Notes: generated by a model from the letters alone, not told the origin. A stretch of DNA of 35,777 nt from Listeria immobilis (GCF_014322765.1 NZ_JAASTZ010000026.1:1-35777), one strand, 5' to 3'. Shown: positions 15,005-23,302, counted from the stretch's first letter. Made by a program: numbers and translations.

Positions 15005-15029
15005 ATACCCACAATTAAAAGAAAGAAGC
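15005..15029 (-). promoter_or_regulatory. Sigma-B-like promoter for usp-rpiB
   Basis: On the minus strand GCTT (15026-15029), 15 bases, GGGTAT (15005-15010). The consensus in Listeria and Bacillus is GTTT-N13-15-GGGTAT, so there is one mismatch in the -35. It lies 40 bases upstream of usp, and a stress protein is a usual sigma-B target. Confidence 0.6.
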
Positions 15030-15082
15030 ATGCTTAAAGAGAAAAAATTGTGGTATTATGATAAAAAAGAGAGGGATTCTTG

Positions 15083-15388
15083 ATGGCAAAGCTAACAATG
15101 TTTCGACCTATTGTAGCTACACCAATGCGTGCTGGCTATAAAGAATACTTACCGAGCGTTCCACTTACTAACTATATTTGTTGTTTTTGGGAAGCAGAAG
15201 AAAGTAATTTCCCGGGAAATAATTTAGTTATCCCCGATTTGTGTGCAAACATTATTTTTACAATTAATAATAAAACAGGAAATGTAATAGATGCCACTTT
15301 TGTTGGTGTAAGTAACACCGCTTTTGAATCTATTGAAGAAAATAGTTCAGATTTAACATTAAAATGTGCTGCTGGAAAAACAGAATAG
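15083..15388 (+). pseudogene. Truncated AraC-family regulator (N-terminal part only)
   Basis: The first about 85 codons (YLPSVPLTNYICCFWEAEE, then NLVIPDLCANIIFTINN) match the N-terminal sensor domain found in one group of AraC-type regulators. The two helix-turn-helix units that should follow are missing: the frame ends after 101 residues. The last residues (DLTLKCAAGKTE) look instead like the middle of a MmcQ/YjbR protein, whose C-terminus follows in another frame. The start is good (GAGAGGG before the ATG at 15083), so the promoter end was once functional. It cannot bind DNA as an AraC protein. This is read as a deletion that fused two neighbouring genes. Confidence 0.7.
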
Positions 15389-15507
15389 CTATTATTCCAG
15401 GATATTATATGAATAAACGCATTTGGATTTCAGTCTTATTAGAAAAGGAACAGGATAAAGAACTTATTCGTGCGCTAATCAAGCATGCCTATACAGAAGC
15501 AAGCTAA
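15388..15507 (+). pseudogene. MmcQ/YjbR-family remnant (C-terminal part)
   Basis: This frame reads AIIPGYYMNKRIWISVLLEK, then EQDKELIRALIKHAYTEAS and a stop. That is the typical C-terminus of MmcQ/YjbR proteins (IIPGYHMNKRHWNTV...ELI..LI..SY). The N-terminal two-thirds is absent. The family's LxLKC segment is found just upstream at about 15353-15370 but in the frame of the AraC fragment, so a small extra deletion or frameshift lies near 15380. Immediately after the stop, AAGCAAGCTAAAT is repeated in tandem (about 15498-15524). Confidence 0.7.
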
Positions 15508-15567
15508 ATATAAGCAAGCTAAATTAGAAACTTTTTGACTAGTAATAGTGGGAAAGGTTTCTATTTC

Positions 15568-15576
15568 TGTTATAAT
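15568..15576 (+). promoter_or_regulatory. Extended -10 promoter for the membrane protein gene
   Basis: TGT-TATAAT is a perfect extended -10, about 40 bases before the ATG at 15618. No matching -35 stands 17 bases upstream, which extended -10 promoters do not require. Confidence 0.55.
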
Positions 15577-15617
15577 AAAAAAGCATTGTGAAATTAACCA
15601 CAAAAGGAGATGAGAAT

Positions 15618-16430
15618 ATGGATATAAATATATTTATCCTATACTTCTTCATTTATTCTGTGCTTGGCTGGGCCTGGGAAGAAGTTTTTTGTTCGATTTC
15701 AGAAAAGAAATTAGTGTACCGCGGTTTTCTTTATGGACCGTATTGCCCGATTTACGGATTTGGAGTAACAGCAGTTTTAATGCTGATTTTACCATTTCAA
15801 AATAATATATGGGCCTTATTTATTTTTTCGATGATTATTTGTACAGTTATTGAGTACATAACAGCTACCGTTTTAGAGGCGCTTTTTCACACAACTTGGT
15901 GGGATTACCATAATTGGCCATTAAATGTAAAAGGGCGGATTTGTTTACCAATTTCGATTTTTTGGGGAATCGCGTGTATTATAGTTGTTCGATTCTTGCA
16001 TCCACTTATCACCGAATTTGCTGATTGGGTTTTGAGCTGGGGTGGCTGGATTATTCCAGCACTTATCGTTGTTATTATGTTATTCGATACAATTAAATCC
16101 GTAACAAGCATGCTATCTTTCCAAAAAGCACTTGCCGAGTTTAATGAAAAACTAACTGCACAAGCAAACGAACTAAAGGGAAGTGTAAAAGAACGGGCAA
16201 AAGAATTTGAAGAAGGTCTTTTGAAAAAGCAAGAAAATGTCGATATGAAAATTGCTGAAATAGAGGCAAAACGAAAGAAAGATATAGAACTTGCTGATAG
16301 TATGCGAAAACTTAAATTTAATGAACGAAGGATGTTAAAATCTTTCCCAAAGATGAAAGTAAAACATGGAGTATTATTTAATAATTTTAACAAAAGTTTA
16401 CTAAGAGTAGATAAACAAAAAAGAAAATAA
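15618..16430 (+). CDS. Putative membrane protein of the CmpB-like permease family with coiled-coil tail
   Basis: A 270-residue protein. The first about 160 residues hold four to five membrane helices with the motifs FFIYSVLGWAWEEVFCSI, RGFLYGPYCPIYGFG, TTWWDYHNWPLNVKGRICL and FWGIACIIVVRFLHP. These are typical of the family named putative ABC-transporter permease (CmpB-like); no transporter partner is encoded nearby and the function is unknown. The last about 100 residues are charged and helical (KALAEFNEKL...KKDIELADSMRKL), likely a cytoplasmic coiled coil. The start at 15618 follows AAAGGAGATGAG. It forms a single-gene unit with its own promoter and a strong terminator. Confidence 0.82.
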   Translation: MDINIFILYFFIYSVLGWAWEEVFCSISEKKLVYRGFLYGPYCPIYGFGVTAVLMLILPFQNNIWALFIFSMIICTVIEYITATVLEALFHTTWWDYHNWPLNVKGRICLPISIFWGIACIIVVRFLHPLITEFADWVLSWGGWIIPALIVVIMLFDTIKSVTSMLSFQKALAEFNEKLTAQANELKGSVKERAKEFEEGLLKKQENVDMKIAEIEAKRKKDIELADSMRKLKFNERRMLKSFPKMKVKHGVLFNNFNKSLLRVDKQKRK

Positions 16431-16438
16431 TAATCAAG

Positions 16439-16481
16439 TATGGTGCAAATGGCATTTTTTGTCATTTGCACCATATTTTTG
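16439..16481 (+). terminator. Strong intrinsic terminator
   Basis: A perfect 13-bp stem (16439-16451 with 16463-16475), which can extend inward to about 16 bp with a G-U pair, followed by five Ts. It ends the transcript of the membrane protein gene. Confidence 0.9.
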
Positions 16482-16735
16482 TGGACTTTTTTACAAAACA
16501 TATAGAAGGCAGCAAGTATTTTTTGTATGATAAAGAAGAAAGTGCCCTCGCAAAACTTCGCAACTTCATTCTCATTTTTGTTTCAAATCAGATTTTATCT
16601 CTGAAGGAAAAATATCCCTCATCCCTTACACGACAAGTAATAAAGGTAATAAGTAAACATTTTTAAATCAGAAAGTTGTTAAAAACATCACAAGTAAAGC
16701 CCAATGATGTACATTCTTTTCGCAAGTTATTGGGA
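16482..16735. other. Intergenic stretch without a recognisable gene
   Basis: A 66-codon open frame (16466-16666) crosses it, but it starts inside the terminator and has no ribosome binding site. CCCAAT (16700-16705) and ATTGGG (16729-16734) form a 6-bp inverted repeat just before the cre site, and TGTACATT occurs twice about 36 bases apart. Regulator binding is possible. Confidence 0.4.
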
Positions 16736-16749
16736 TGAAAGCGTGTACA
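16736..16749 (+). promoter_or_regulatory. CcpA binding site (cre) at the pentitol operon promoter
   Basis: TGAAAGCGTGTACA matches the core cre pattern TGNAANCGNNNNCA at every fixed position. It reaches the -35 region of the TATAAT at 16769-16774, a position where CcpA binding represses. Glucose repression of the operon is the expected outcome. Confidence 0.75.
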
Positions 16750-16768
16750 TTTTTAACGAAAATAGATT

Positions 16769-16774
16769 TATAAT
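16769..16774 (+). promoter_or_regulatory. -10 element for the regulator/PTS operon
   Basis: A perfect TATAAT lies 25 bases before the start of the regulator. The hexamer 17 bases upstream (TACATT) is a poor -35, so activation by a regulator, perhaps the PRD protein itself, is plausible. Confidence 0.55.
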
Positions 16775-16798
16775 TAAAACGAACAGGAGGGAACTCAC

Positions 16799-18868
16799 AT
16801 GTATTTGGATGAGAGAAGTAATTCACTTTTAAAAGAGCTATTACGACATCCTGACATATCGAGTACAAACTTACAAACGAAATTCAGTTTAACTCGAAGA
16901 CAAGTCGACTATAGTTTTCAAAAAATCAATAATTGGCTAGAAGAACAGACCTATCCAAAAATTCATCGCGCTGCAAATGGTCGATTTATTGTAGAGCCTG
17001 ACCTGTTTCAAATTATTGGTGAGGAAGATGGCGAAAAAACGGATTGGTACATTCCATCAGAGAAAGAACGTGCCAGTCTTATCATTCTCATGCTAACAAC
17101 AGGAAGTGAAGAACTATCTCTTAATCACTTTATCAGCGAGTTGGAGGTGAGCAAGAATACCGTATTACGAGATTTGAAGCTGGTACAAAAAACGCTTGAT
17201 AAATTTAATCTAGAAGTGAAATATTCACGAATGCGTGGTTATTTGATTGATGGAGACGAGTGGAATCAGCGAACTGCACTCATTTATGCGGCAGAACACA
17301 TTATAGAGAGTTTTGGTGGAGAAGAGTATTTACAAGATTTTATGCAAGTGGAGGAAGCTAGAATAAAAGAGCTTCGCGAAAAATTGGAGCAAGTAGAACA
17401 TCACTTAAATTTGCATTTTATTGACAATAAAATGCAAATATTGCCTTATATTCTGGAAGCTGTTTTTCGGCGAATGAAGAAAGGGCAAACGATTACGACA
17501 TCTTTCCTGATTGACTACAATGAATTGTCAGATACTCGAGAATACGGAGCAGCAGAGATTTTTATTGAAGAAGAGCCGAATATGCCAGAAGCAGAGCGAA
17601 TGTACATCACATTGCAACTATTAACATCCAATGTGTTACCAAAGCAATATCTGAAATCAGAAGAAACACATAAATTAAGGCTGGCGCTGGAACAAGTTCT
17701 AAGCGAATTTGAAAAGAAGGCTTGTATTCAACTAGTAGACAAAGAATCATTACTTGAAAAATTATTTGCACATATTAAACCTGCGTATTATCGAATTAAG
17801 TATCATCTTACAACTGATTACAGTATTTTAGACAAGATTGATCAAGAATTCCAAGCCGTGCATTACATCGTGAAAGAGTCGCTTGTACCTTTAGAACGTT
17901 TTATTGGTAGTAAAGTTCCAGAAAATGAAAGTATTTTTATTACCCTTTTCATTGGAGGGCATTTAATCGAATCTACTGAAAAGCTACAAACAAGATTAAA
18001 AGCAGTAGTAGTTTGTCCGAATGGATTATCAATTTCGAGATTAATGGAGAAAACATTACGCAGTCTTTTTCCAGAAATATTTTTCTACCAAGCGATGTCG
18101 ATTCGGGAATTTGAACAAACTAAAGTAGGGTATGACATTGTATTTTCTGCCGTGCCGCTTTCAACGGATAAGAAATTTTTCCTAATTAACCAGTTAATGG
18201 ATGGAAAAGAACGTTTGGAGCTAAGACGCCGTGTGATGCGGTCGGTTTATTTAGTAGATGAGATGAATATTAGCGTTGATCAATTAATGAAAACTATTTC
18301 AAAATTCGCTGATATTAAAGATGCAACTCGTCTTGAAAAAGTGTTAGCAGAATATTTAATGCCAATACCAGAAGAAAATGCAACCAAACATTCAGGTAAC
18401 AGTTCTCTTGTAGATTTACTTGAAGTAACACACATTACACGTAAGAAATCGGTAGAAAACTGGCATGAAGCAATTTATCATGCGGCTTTACCGTTACTCT
18501 CAGCAGGAGTAATAGAAAAGACTTATGTGGAAGAAATGAAACGGCAATACCCAGCGCCGACTATGAACATCATTCTCCGTAATGCCATAGCTATCCCTCA
18601 TGCTGAAACGGAAAAAGGAGTGAACAGTCTTGGAATGAGCATGCTTTATCTAGAAGAAGGCTTGCCGGTAGAAGGTGGTAAAAACTTACATTTTATCGTC
18701 GTCATTGCAGCTGTTGATAAAAATGCTCACTTTACAGCCTTGCTACAATTGATGGAATTATCGGAAAACAAGAAAGAACTTAAAAAGCTCGCCAATGCTG
18801 GGAACACAAAAGAAATGCATCAAATAATAAAAAACTTCACGGACTTGGAAACAAAAAAGACAATGTAG
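16799..18868 (+). CDS. PRD-containing transcription regulator with EIIB and EIIA domains
   Basis: A 689-residue BglG/MtlR-type regulator. An N-terminal DNA-binding part with two helix-turn-helix regions (about 1-165; the second reads LSLNHFISELEVSKNTVLRDLKL) comes first. Two PRD domains follow (about 185-290 and 300-400). Next is an EIIB-Gat-like domain with cysteine at 406 (VVVCPNGLSISRL) and an EIIA-mannitol/fructose-like domain with histidine at 601 (AIAIPHAETEKG). Such proteins are DNA-binding activators, not RNA antiterminators, and are switched by PTS phosphorylation according to substrate flux. The gene leads the operon with the PTS that should control it. AGGAGGG precedes the ATG. Intact. 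Confidence 0.93.
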   Translation: MYLDERSNSLLKELLRHPDISSTNLQTKFSLTRRQVDYSFQKINNWLEEQTYPKIHRAANGRFIVEPDLFQIIGEEDGEKTDWYIPSEKERASLIILMLTTGSEELSLNHFISELEVSKNTVLRDLKLVQKTLDKFNLEVKYSRMRGYLIDGDEWNQRTALIYAAEHIIESFGGEEYLQDFMQVEEARIKELREKLEQVEHHLNLHFIDNKMQILPYILEAVFRRMKKGQTITTSFLIDYNELSDTREYGAAEIFIEEEPNMPEAERMYITLQLLTSNVLPKQYLKSEETHKLRLALEQVLSEFEKKACIQLVDKESLLEKLFAHIKPAYYRIKYHLTTDYSILDKIDQEFQAVHYIVKESLVPLERFIGSKVPENESIFITLFIGGHLIESTEKLQTRLKAVVVCPNGLSISRLMEKTLRSLFPEIFFYQAMSIREFEQTKVGYDIVFSAVPLSTDKKFFLINQLMDGKERLELRRRVMRSVYLVDEMNISVDQLMKTISKFADIKDATRLEKVLAEYLMPIPEENATKHSGNSSLVDLLEVTHITRKKSVENWHEAIYHAALPLLSAGVIEKTYVEEMKRQYPAPTMNIILRNAIAIPHAETEKGVNSLGMSMLYLEEGLPVEGGKNLHFIVVIAAVDKNAHFTALLQLMELSENKKELKKLANAGNTKEMHQIIKNFTDLETKKTM

Positions 18869-18901
18869 AGAAGTCAGAAAGAATTACAGGAGGATTTCGT
18901 A

Positions 18902-19366
18902 ATGGATTTAGTACAATTTTTGAAAAAAGGAATGGTTTGGGTTCAATCGGATATCAAGAAACAAGAGGACCTATTCCAAATGGTTGCAGAAAGTGGGAAG
19001 TCAGAAGGATATGTGACTGATGACTTTTTAACAAGACTTGCAGACCGCGAACAAACCTTTCCAACGGGGCTAAAATTAGATGGATACGGCGTGGCATTAC
19101 CGCATACGGATCCAGAATGCGTTACGGAACAATTTATCGCCGTAATCACTGTGAAAGATGGCATTCCATTTAAATTAATGGAAGATGCTGGACAAACGGT
19201 TGAAGCGAATTTAATTTTCGTATTGGGACTAAATGAACCTCACAGCCAGCTCGCGGTACTTCAGCAATTGATGGGGACGATTCAAGATAAAGACAATGTA
19301 GCCGCATTACTTAGAGCGAAAGATGAAGCAGAAATAAAACAAATTTTGGAAACGATTGCCGTTTAA
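18902..19366 (+). CDS. PTS galactitol/fructose-type EIIA
   Basis: A 154-residue EIIA of the mannitol/fructose/galactitol class. The phosphorylated histidine is at residue 68 within GYGVALPHTDPE; the later LIFVLGLNEPHSQLAVLQQLM is also typical. It takes phosphate from HPr and gives it to the EIIB encoded next. AGGAGG lies 8 bases before the ATG. It is the first of three PTS genes (A-B-C, the gatABC order). By memory of published work on L. monocytogenes, the equivalent system (lmo2665-2667) imports D-arabitol and other pentitols. Confidence 0.92.
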   Translation: MDLVQFLKKGMVWVQSDIKKQEDLFQMVAESGKSEGYVTDDFLTRLADREQTFPTGLKLDGYGVALPHTDPECVTEQFIAVITVKDGIPFKLMEDAGQTVEANLIFVLGLNEPHSQLAVLQQLMGTIQDKDNVAALLRAKDEAEIKQILETIAV

Positions 19367-19421
19367 AAAACAGAAAAATTAGCCGCGAAAAGTCGCAGCA
19401 ATTAATTAGGAGGAATTTATC

Positions 19422-19703
19422 ATGGGACAATTTAAAATTTTGGTAGCTTGTGGAGCAGGGATTGCAACATCAACAGTAGTAACGGATCGGGTAGAACGTT
19501 TGGTGAAAGAACATAATGTCGATGCAGAAGTAAAACAAATCAAAATTTCTGAAGCAGCATCTATGCAAGACGGAGCAGATTTAATCGTATCAACGACTAT
19601 TTTACCAACTACTTACAAAATCCCAGCTATTATTGCAACTTCCTATATCACTGGTATGGGTATGGAAGAACTTGACGAAGAAATACTTGCGCACCTTAAA
19701 TAA
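19422..19703 (+). CDS. PTS galactitol-type EIIB
   Basis: A 93-residue GatB-like protein with the cysteine loop LVACGAGIATST (Cys10 phosphorylated). The length is normal for the family. It lies 55 bases after EIIA and 59 before EIIC, with a strong AGGAGG. It phosphorylates the polyol brought in by EIIC. No defects. Confidence 0.93.
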   Translation: MGQFKILVACGAGIATSTVVTDRVERLVKEHNVDAEVKQIKISEAASMQDGADLIVSTTILPTTYKIPAIIATSYITGMGMEELDEEILAHLK

Positions 19704-19762
19704 AGGGAGAGCAAGGGAGTTTAGGAATAAAACGTAAACAGAGAAAAAGGAGGAAATATTAA

Positions 19763-21034
19763 ATGGATACACTTCTAGCAGGAGTACAGTATGTGTTGAA
19801 TTTGGGACCTACCGTTATTTTGCCTATTATGATTTTCTTTATTGCATTAATTTTCCGAGTACCAGCAAAAAAAGCGCTTCGTTCCGCGATTACGATTGGT
19901 ATTGGGTTTGTAGGTATTAACCTTGTTATTAGTTTACTATCTAGCAACTTAGGTCCAGCAGCGCAACAAATGGTTGAACGCTTTGGACTAAACTTAACCA
20001 TTATTGATGCAGGTTGGCCGGCAGCAGCAGCGGCTTCATGGGCTTCTCCGGTTGCGGCAATTTTAATTCCAATCTGTTTAGCAGTCAACTTAGCACTTAT
20101 CTTCTTTAAAGTAACAAAAACGTTAGACATTGATATTTGGAACTACTGGCACTTTATCGCAGCAGGCGCAACTGGTTATATTGTAACTGGTGGTAACTGG
20201 TGGTTTGCAATTCTCTGTGCCATTATTTATGAAGTAGCAGTTCTTTGGATGGCTGATAGAACACAACCAATGGTAGAAGAATTTTACGGCTTAAAAGGGA
20301 TTTCGTTACCAACAGGTTCCACAGCCGCATTTGGTTTCATTGGTATTCCAGTTGGTTGGCTAATCGCGAAAATCCCTGGAATCAAAAACATTCACGTCGA
20401 TCCAGAAACTATTCAAAAACGTTTTGGTATTTTCGGGGAACCGATGATGATGGGACTTATTCTAGGTATTGCAATTGGTATCCTTGCTGGCTATGATGTT
20501 GGCGCAGTTGCACAATTAGGTATGTCTATGGGTGCGGTAATGTTCTTAATGCCTCGAATGGTTAAAATTCTAATGGAAGGCTTAATCCCAATTTCAGAAT
20601 CTGCTCGTGAATTTATGAAATCTCGTTTCAAAGGTCGCGAACTATATATTGGTCTGGATGCAGCTCTTTCAATCGGTCACCCAGCGAATATTTCTACTGG
20701 TTTAATCCTTGTTCCAATCACTCTTTTCTTGGCTGTTATCATTCCAGGTAACAAAGTACTTCCATTTGGTGACTTGGCGACTATTCCGTTTTATGTATCG
20801 TTCGTTGTAGCATCTCGTAAAGGGAACATTCTTCATTCCGTTTTAGCTGGAACAGTAGTTATTGCACTTGCGCTTCTTATGGCAACGGACTTTGGTCTTG
20901 TGCATACGGAAATGATGAAAGGCGTTTACGAATTCCCTAAAGGAGCAACCCAAGTTAGTACACTTGATATGGGTGGTAACTTCTTTAACTGGGTTATTCT
21001 TAAATTCTCTCAAGCTTGGGCAGCTATTTTCTAA
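19763..21034 (+). CDS. PTS galactitol-type EIIC permease
   Basis: A 423-residue polytopic membrane protein of the GatC family. The family segments LNLGPTVILPIMIFFIALIF (N-terminus), GFVGINLVISLL, a central TGGNWWFAILCAIIYEVAVLW, and GLDAALSIGHPANISTGLILVP are seen. It forms the membrane channel for a hexitol or pentitol. AAGGAGG lies 9 bases before the ATG. Operon context, with polyol dehydrogenases and pentose phosphate enzymes, favours a pentitol over galactitol: no tagatose-phosphate kinase or aldolase is encoded here. Confidence 0.93.
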   Translation: MDTLLAGVQYVLNLGPTVILPIMIFFIALIFRVPAKKALRSAITIGIGFVGINLVISLLSSNLGPAAQQMVERFGLNLTIIDAGWPAAAAASWASPVAAILIPICLAVNLALIFFKVTKTLDIDIWNYWHFIAAGATGYIVTGGNWWFAILCAIIYEVAVLWMADRTQPMVEEFYGLKGISLPTGSTAAFGFIGIPVGWLIAKIPGIKNIHVDPETIQKRFGIFGEPMMMGLILGIAIGILAGYDVGAVAQLGMSMGAVMFLMPRMVKILMEGLIPISESAREFMKSRFKGRELYIGLDAALSIGHPANISTGLILVPITLFLAVIIPGNKVLPFGDLATIPFYVSFVVASRKGNILHSVLAGTVVIALALLMATDFGLVHTEMMKGVYEFPKGATQVSTLDMGGNFFNWVILKFSQAWAAIF

Positions 21035-21070
21035 GTTTTGTCTTAATGATATAGAAGAGGTGATAGAAAC

Positions 21071-22123
21071 ATGCGAGCAGCTGTGTTATACGAGAATAAT
21101 GTAATAAAAGCAGAACAAATTGATGAAGCGATTTGCGGGAAAGATCAAGTACGTGTAGAGGTAAAAGCCGTTGGAATATGCGGATCAGACATTCATAAAA
21201 TGCAAACGCGCTGGAAATACCCGCTGCCGGCTGTTATGGGACACGAATTTGCCGGCGTGATTACTGAAATTGGTAGTGAAGTGAAAAATATTGCTATCGG
21301 TGACCGTGTAGCCGGAATTCCACTAGAGCCTTGTATGGAATGTAACTACTGTAAAGCGGGAGACTTCTCGCTTTGTGATAACTACAGAATGGTGGGATCG
21401 CATTTTCATGGTGGTTTTGCTGAAAATGTTGTAATGAAAGCTGATAACGTCATTTCCATTGGCGACCTTGATTTTGAAGAAGGAGCAATGATTGAACCGC
21501 TTGCTGTATCCATGCATGGGGTACTTGGAATTGAGCCGAGACTTGGTGATACAGTCATTGTATTTGGAATTGGAACGATTGGAATCTTGGTTGTACAATG
21601 TTTACTTCTTGCAGGGGTGAAGGACATTATCGCAGTGGATATTAGTGATAAAAAATTAGCTGATGCACGTGATTTTGGTTGTAAATATACAATTAATCCA
21701 AAAAACGAAGACCTGAAAGAACGCGTTTTAGCTTATACGAATGGTCTAGGTGCTGACATTGCGCTAGAATGTGCCGGTTCGAAAATTACCCAAGAGCAAT
21801 GCCTCCTTGTAACCAAGAAAAAAGGCAAAGTCGGTTTTCTCGGAATAGCTTACGCAGATGTGCTTTTACACGAAGAAGCCTTTGAAAATATTTTTAGACG
21901 TGAATTAACACTGAAAGGTTTTTGGAACTCTTACTCGGCACCATTTCCGGGTGAAGAATGGCGTACTTCGATTGAATTTGTCAAACAAGGTCGAATTAAA
22001 CTAAAACCATTGATTTCACATCGTTATAAATTAGAAGAAACGAAAGATGCTTTTGAGATGATTCTTTCCAGAGAACATGATTATAACAAAGTGATGATAT
22101 TGCCTCAGAAAGGTGACGATTAA
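21071..22123 (+). CDS. Zinc-dependent polyol-phosphate dehydrogenase (GatD/sorbitol-dehydrogenase-like)
   Basis: A 350-residue medium-chain dehydrogenase. Catalytic zinc ligands Cys37, His57 and Glu58 (GICGSDIH, GHEFAG) and the structural zinc cysteines 88, 91, 94 and 102 are all present. The nucleotide-binding turn is FGIGTIGILVVQ. It should oxidise the PTS product, a polyol phosphate, to a ketose phosphate with NAD. In E. coli GatD does this with galactitol 1-phosphate; here arabitol or xylitol phosphate giving xylulose 5-phosphate is more consistent with the downstream genes. GAGGTGA precedes the ATG. The next dehydrogenase follows after one base. Confidence 0.9.
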   Translation: MRAAVLYENNVIKAEQIDEAICGKDQVRVEVKAVGICGSDIHKMQTRWKYPLPAVMGHEFAGVITEIGSEVKNIAIGDRVAGIPLEPCMECNYCKAGDFSLCDNYRMVGSHFHGGFAENVVMKADNVISIGDLDFEEGAMIEPLAVSMHGVLGIEPRLGDTVIVFGIGTIGILVVQCLLLAGVKDIIAVDISDKKLADARDFGCKYTINPKNEDLKERVLAYTNGLGADIALECAGSKITQEQCLLVTKKKGKVGFLGIAYADVLLHEEAFENIFRRELTLKGFWNSYSAPFPGEEWRTSIEFVKQGRIKLKPLISHRYKLEETKDAFEMILSREHDYNKVMILPQKGDD

Positions 22124-22124
22124 T

Positions 22125-23156
22125 TTGAAAGCAGTAGTAAAAACAAACCCCGGCTATGATCAAATGGAGCTAAAAGATGTGGAAGAACCACAAACTAATG
22201 GTGACAAAGTAAAAATCAAAGTAGCATTTACTGGTATTTGCGGTTCAGATATCCATACATTTAAAGGGGAATATAAAAATCCAACGACACCAGTAACACT
22301 CGGACATGAATTTTCCGGCGTTGTTGTAGAAGTTGGACCAGATGTAATTAGTATCAAAGTGGGAGACCGTGTCACAAGTGAAACAACTTTTGAAACTTGC
22401 GGGGAATGTATTTATTGTAAAGAACATGATTACAATTTATGCAGTAATCGTCGCGGTATTGGTACACAAGCAAATGGTAGTTTTGCAGAATTTGTTTTAT
22501 CGCGTGAGGAAAGTTGTCACGTGTTAGACGAGCGAATTTCACTGGAAGCAGCTGCACTGACAGAACCGCTTGCATGTTGTGTTCATTCGGCGCTAGAAAA
22601 AACAACTATCCGTCCTGATGATACAGTACTTATTTTCGGACCAGGACCAATCGGCTTATTACTTGCTCAAGTTGTAAAAGCGCAGGGAGCTACGGTGATT
22701 ATGGCAGGAATTACCAAAGATAGTGACCGTTTACGTTTAGCAAAAGAACTAGGCATGGACCGGATTGTCGATACCTTAAAAGAAGACTTGACTGAAGTGG
22801 TGCTTGGTATGACAGATGGTTACGGGGCTGAACGCGTATTTGATTGTTCCGGTGCAGTACCAGCCGTAAATCAAGGATTAGCTCTAACAAAGAAAAAAGG
22901 CGATTTTGTTCAAGTAGGACTTTTTGCTGAAAAGAAAAATGCGATTGATGAAGAGTCCATTATTCAACGTGAAATTGCTTATATTGGCAGCCGCTCACAA
23001 AAACCTTCTTCATGGATTTTAGCGCTAGATTTACTTGCAAATGGCAAAATCAATACGGACAAAATGATTACAAAAGTATATGGACTGGATGACTGGCGTG
23101 AAGCTTTCGAAGCAGTTATGGCAGGAAATGAAATAAAAGTATTAGTGAAATCTTAA
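22125..23156 (+). CDS. Second zinc-dependent polyol(-phosphate) dehydrogenase
   Basis: A 343-residue medium-chain dehydrogenase, a divergent paralogue of its upstream neighbour. Zinc ligands Cys39, His61, Glu62 and structural cysteines 92, 95, 98 and 106 are intact; the Rossmann turn is FGPGPIGLLLAQ. Two dehydrogenases side by side suggest action on two stereoisomers, such as phosphates of arabitol and xylitol (inference). I start it at TTG 22125, seven bases after AAAGGTGA, which itself lies in the last codons of the previous gene. An in-frame GTG at 22113 sits within that ribosome binding site and is unlikely. Confidence 0.9.
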   Translation: MKAVVKTNPGYDQMELKDVEEPQTNGDKVKIKVAFTGICGSDIHTFKGEYKNPTTPVTLGHEFSGVVVEVGPDVISIKVGDRVTSETTFETCGECIYCKEHDYNLCSNRRGIGTQANGSFAEFVLSREESCHVLDERISLEAAALTEPLACCVHSALEKTTIRPDDTVLIFGPGPIGLLLAQVVKAQGATVIMAGITKDSDRLRLAKELGMDRIVDTLKEDLTEVVLGMTDGYGAERVFDCSGAVPAVNQGLALTKKKGDFVQVGLFAEKKNAIDEESIIQREIAYIGSRSQKPSSWILALDLLANGKINTDKMITKVYGLDDWREAFEAVMAGNEIKVLVKS

Positions 23157-23174
23157 TAATGGAGGATGAACTGT

Positions 23175-23264
23175 ATGAATAAACATCAAAAAAAGGATAA
23201 CCGTGCAAACGAATCCAAAGCTTCACGGGCTCAGATGTTTTACAGTAGTCATCCTTTGAAATGA
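23175..23264 (+). CDS. Small basic ORF between dehydrogenase and rpiB
   Basis: A 29-codon ORF reads MNKHQKKDNRANESKASRAQ then MFYSSHPLK. It has an excellent ribosome binding site (GGAGGATG, 6-8 bases before the ATG), better than that of several real genes nearby, and lies 18 bases after the dehydrogenase stop. The product is hydrophilic and basic, with no signal peptide or membrane helix. I do not recognise it. Its stop codon lies inside the long hairpin that follows, so it could be a leader-type peptide controlling the downstream genes, or a true small protein. Translation is likely; function is unknown. Confidence 0.5.
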   Translation: MNKHQKKDNRANESKASRAQMFYSSHPLK

Positions 23265-23302
23265 GCCGAGAGCATATTCGCGTATGTTCTCGGTTCCATT
23301 TC
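23258..23302 (+). other. Long intercistronic hairpin overlapping the small ORF stop
   Basis: An 11-bp stem (23266-23276 with 23283-23293, one G-U) with loop TTCGCG is extended by GAAATG/CATTTC at 23258-23263 and 23297-23302. There is no T-run directly after, so it is not a clear terminator. It may mark RNA processing, partial attenuation or stabilisation of one half of the operon. Confidence 0.6.

Noticed and set aside
15905-16501. 198-codon minus-strand frame over the membrane protein
   Set aside because: It starts beyond the terminator hairpin and reads through the opposite strand of a clear membrane protein; no start site.
16466-16666. 66-codon plus-strand frame after the terminator
   Set aside because: It starts inside the terminator stem, lacks a ribosome binding site and resembles nothing known.
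16799-18868. RNA-binding antiterminator of the LicT/SacY type
   Set aside because: The N-terminus is helix-turn-helix, not a CAT RNA-binding domain, and no RAT-terminator overlap was seen upstream of the PTS genes.
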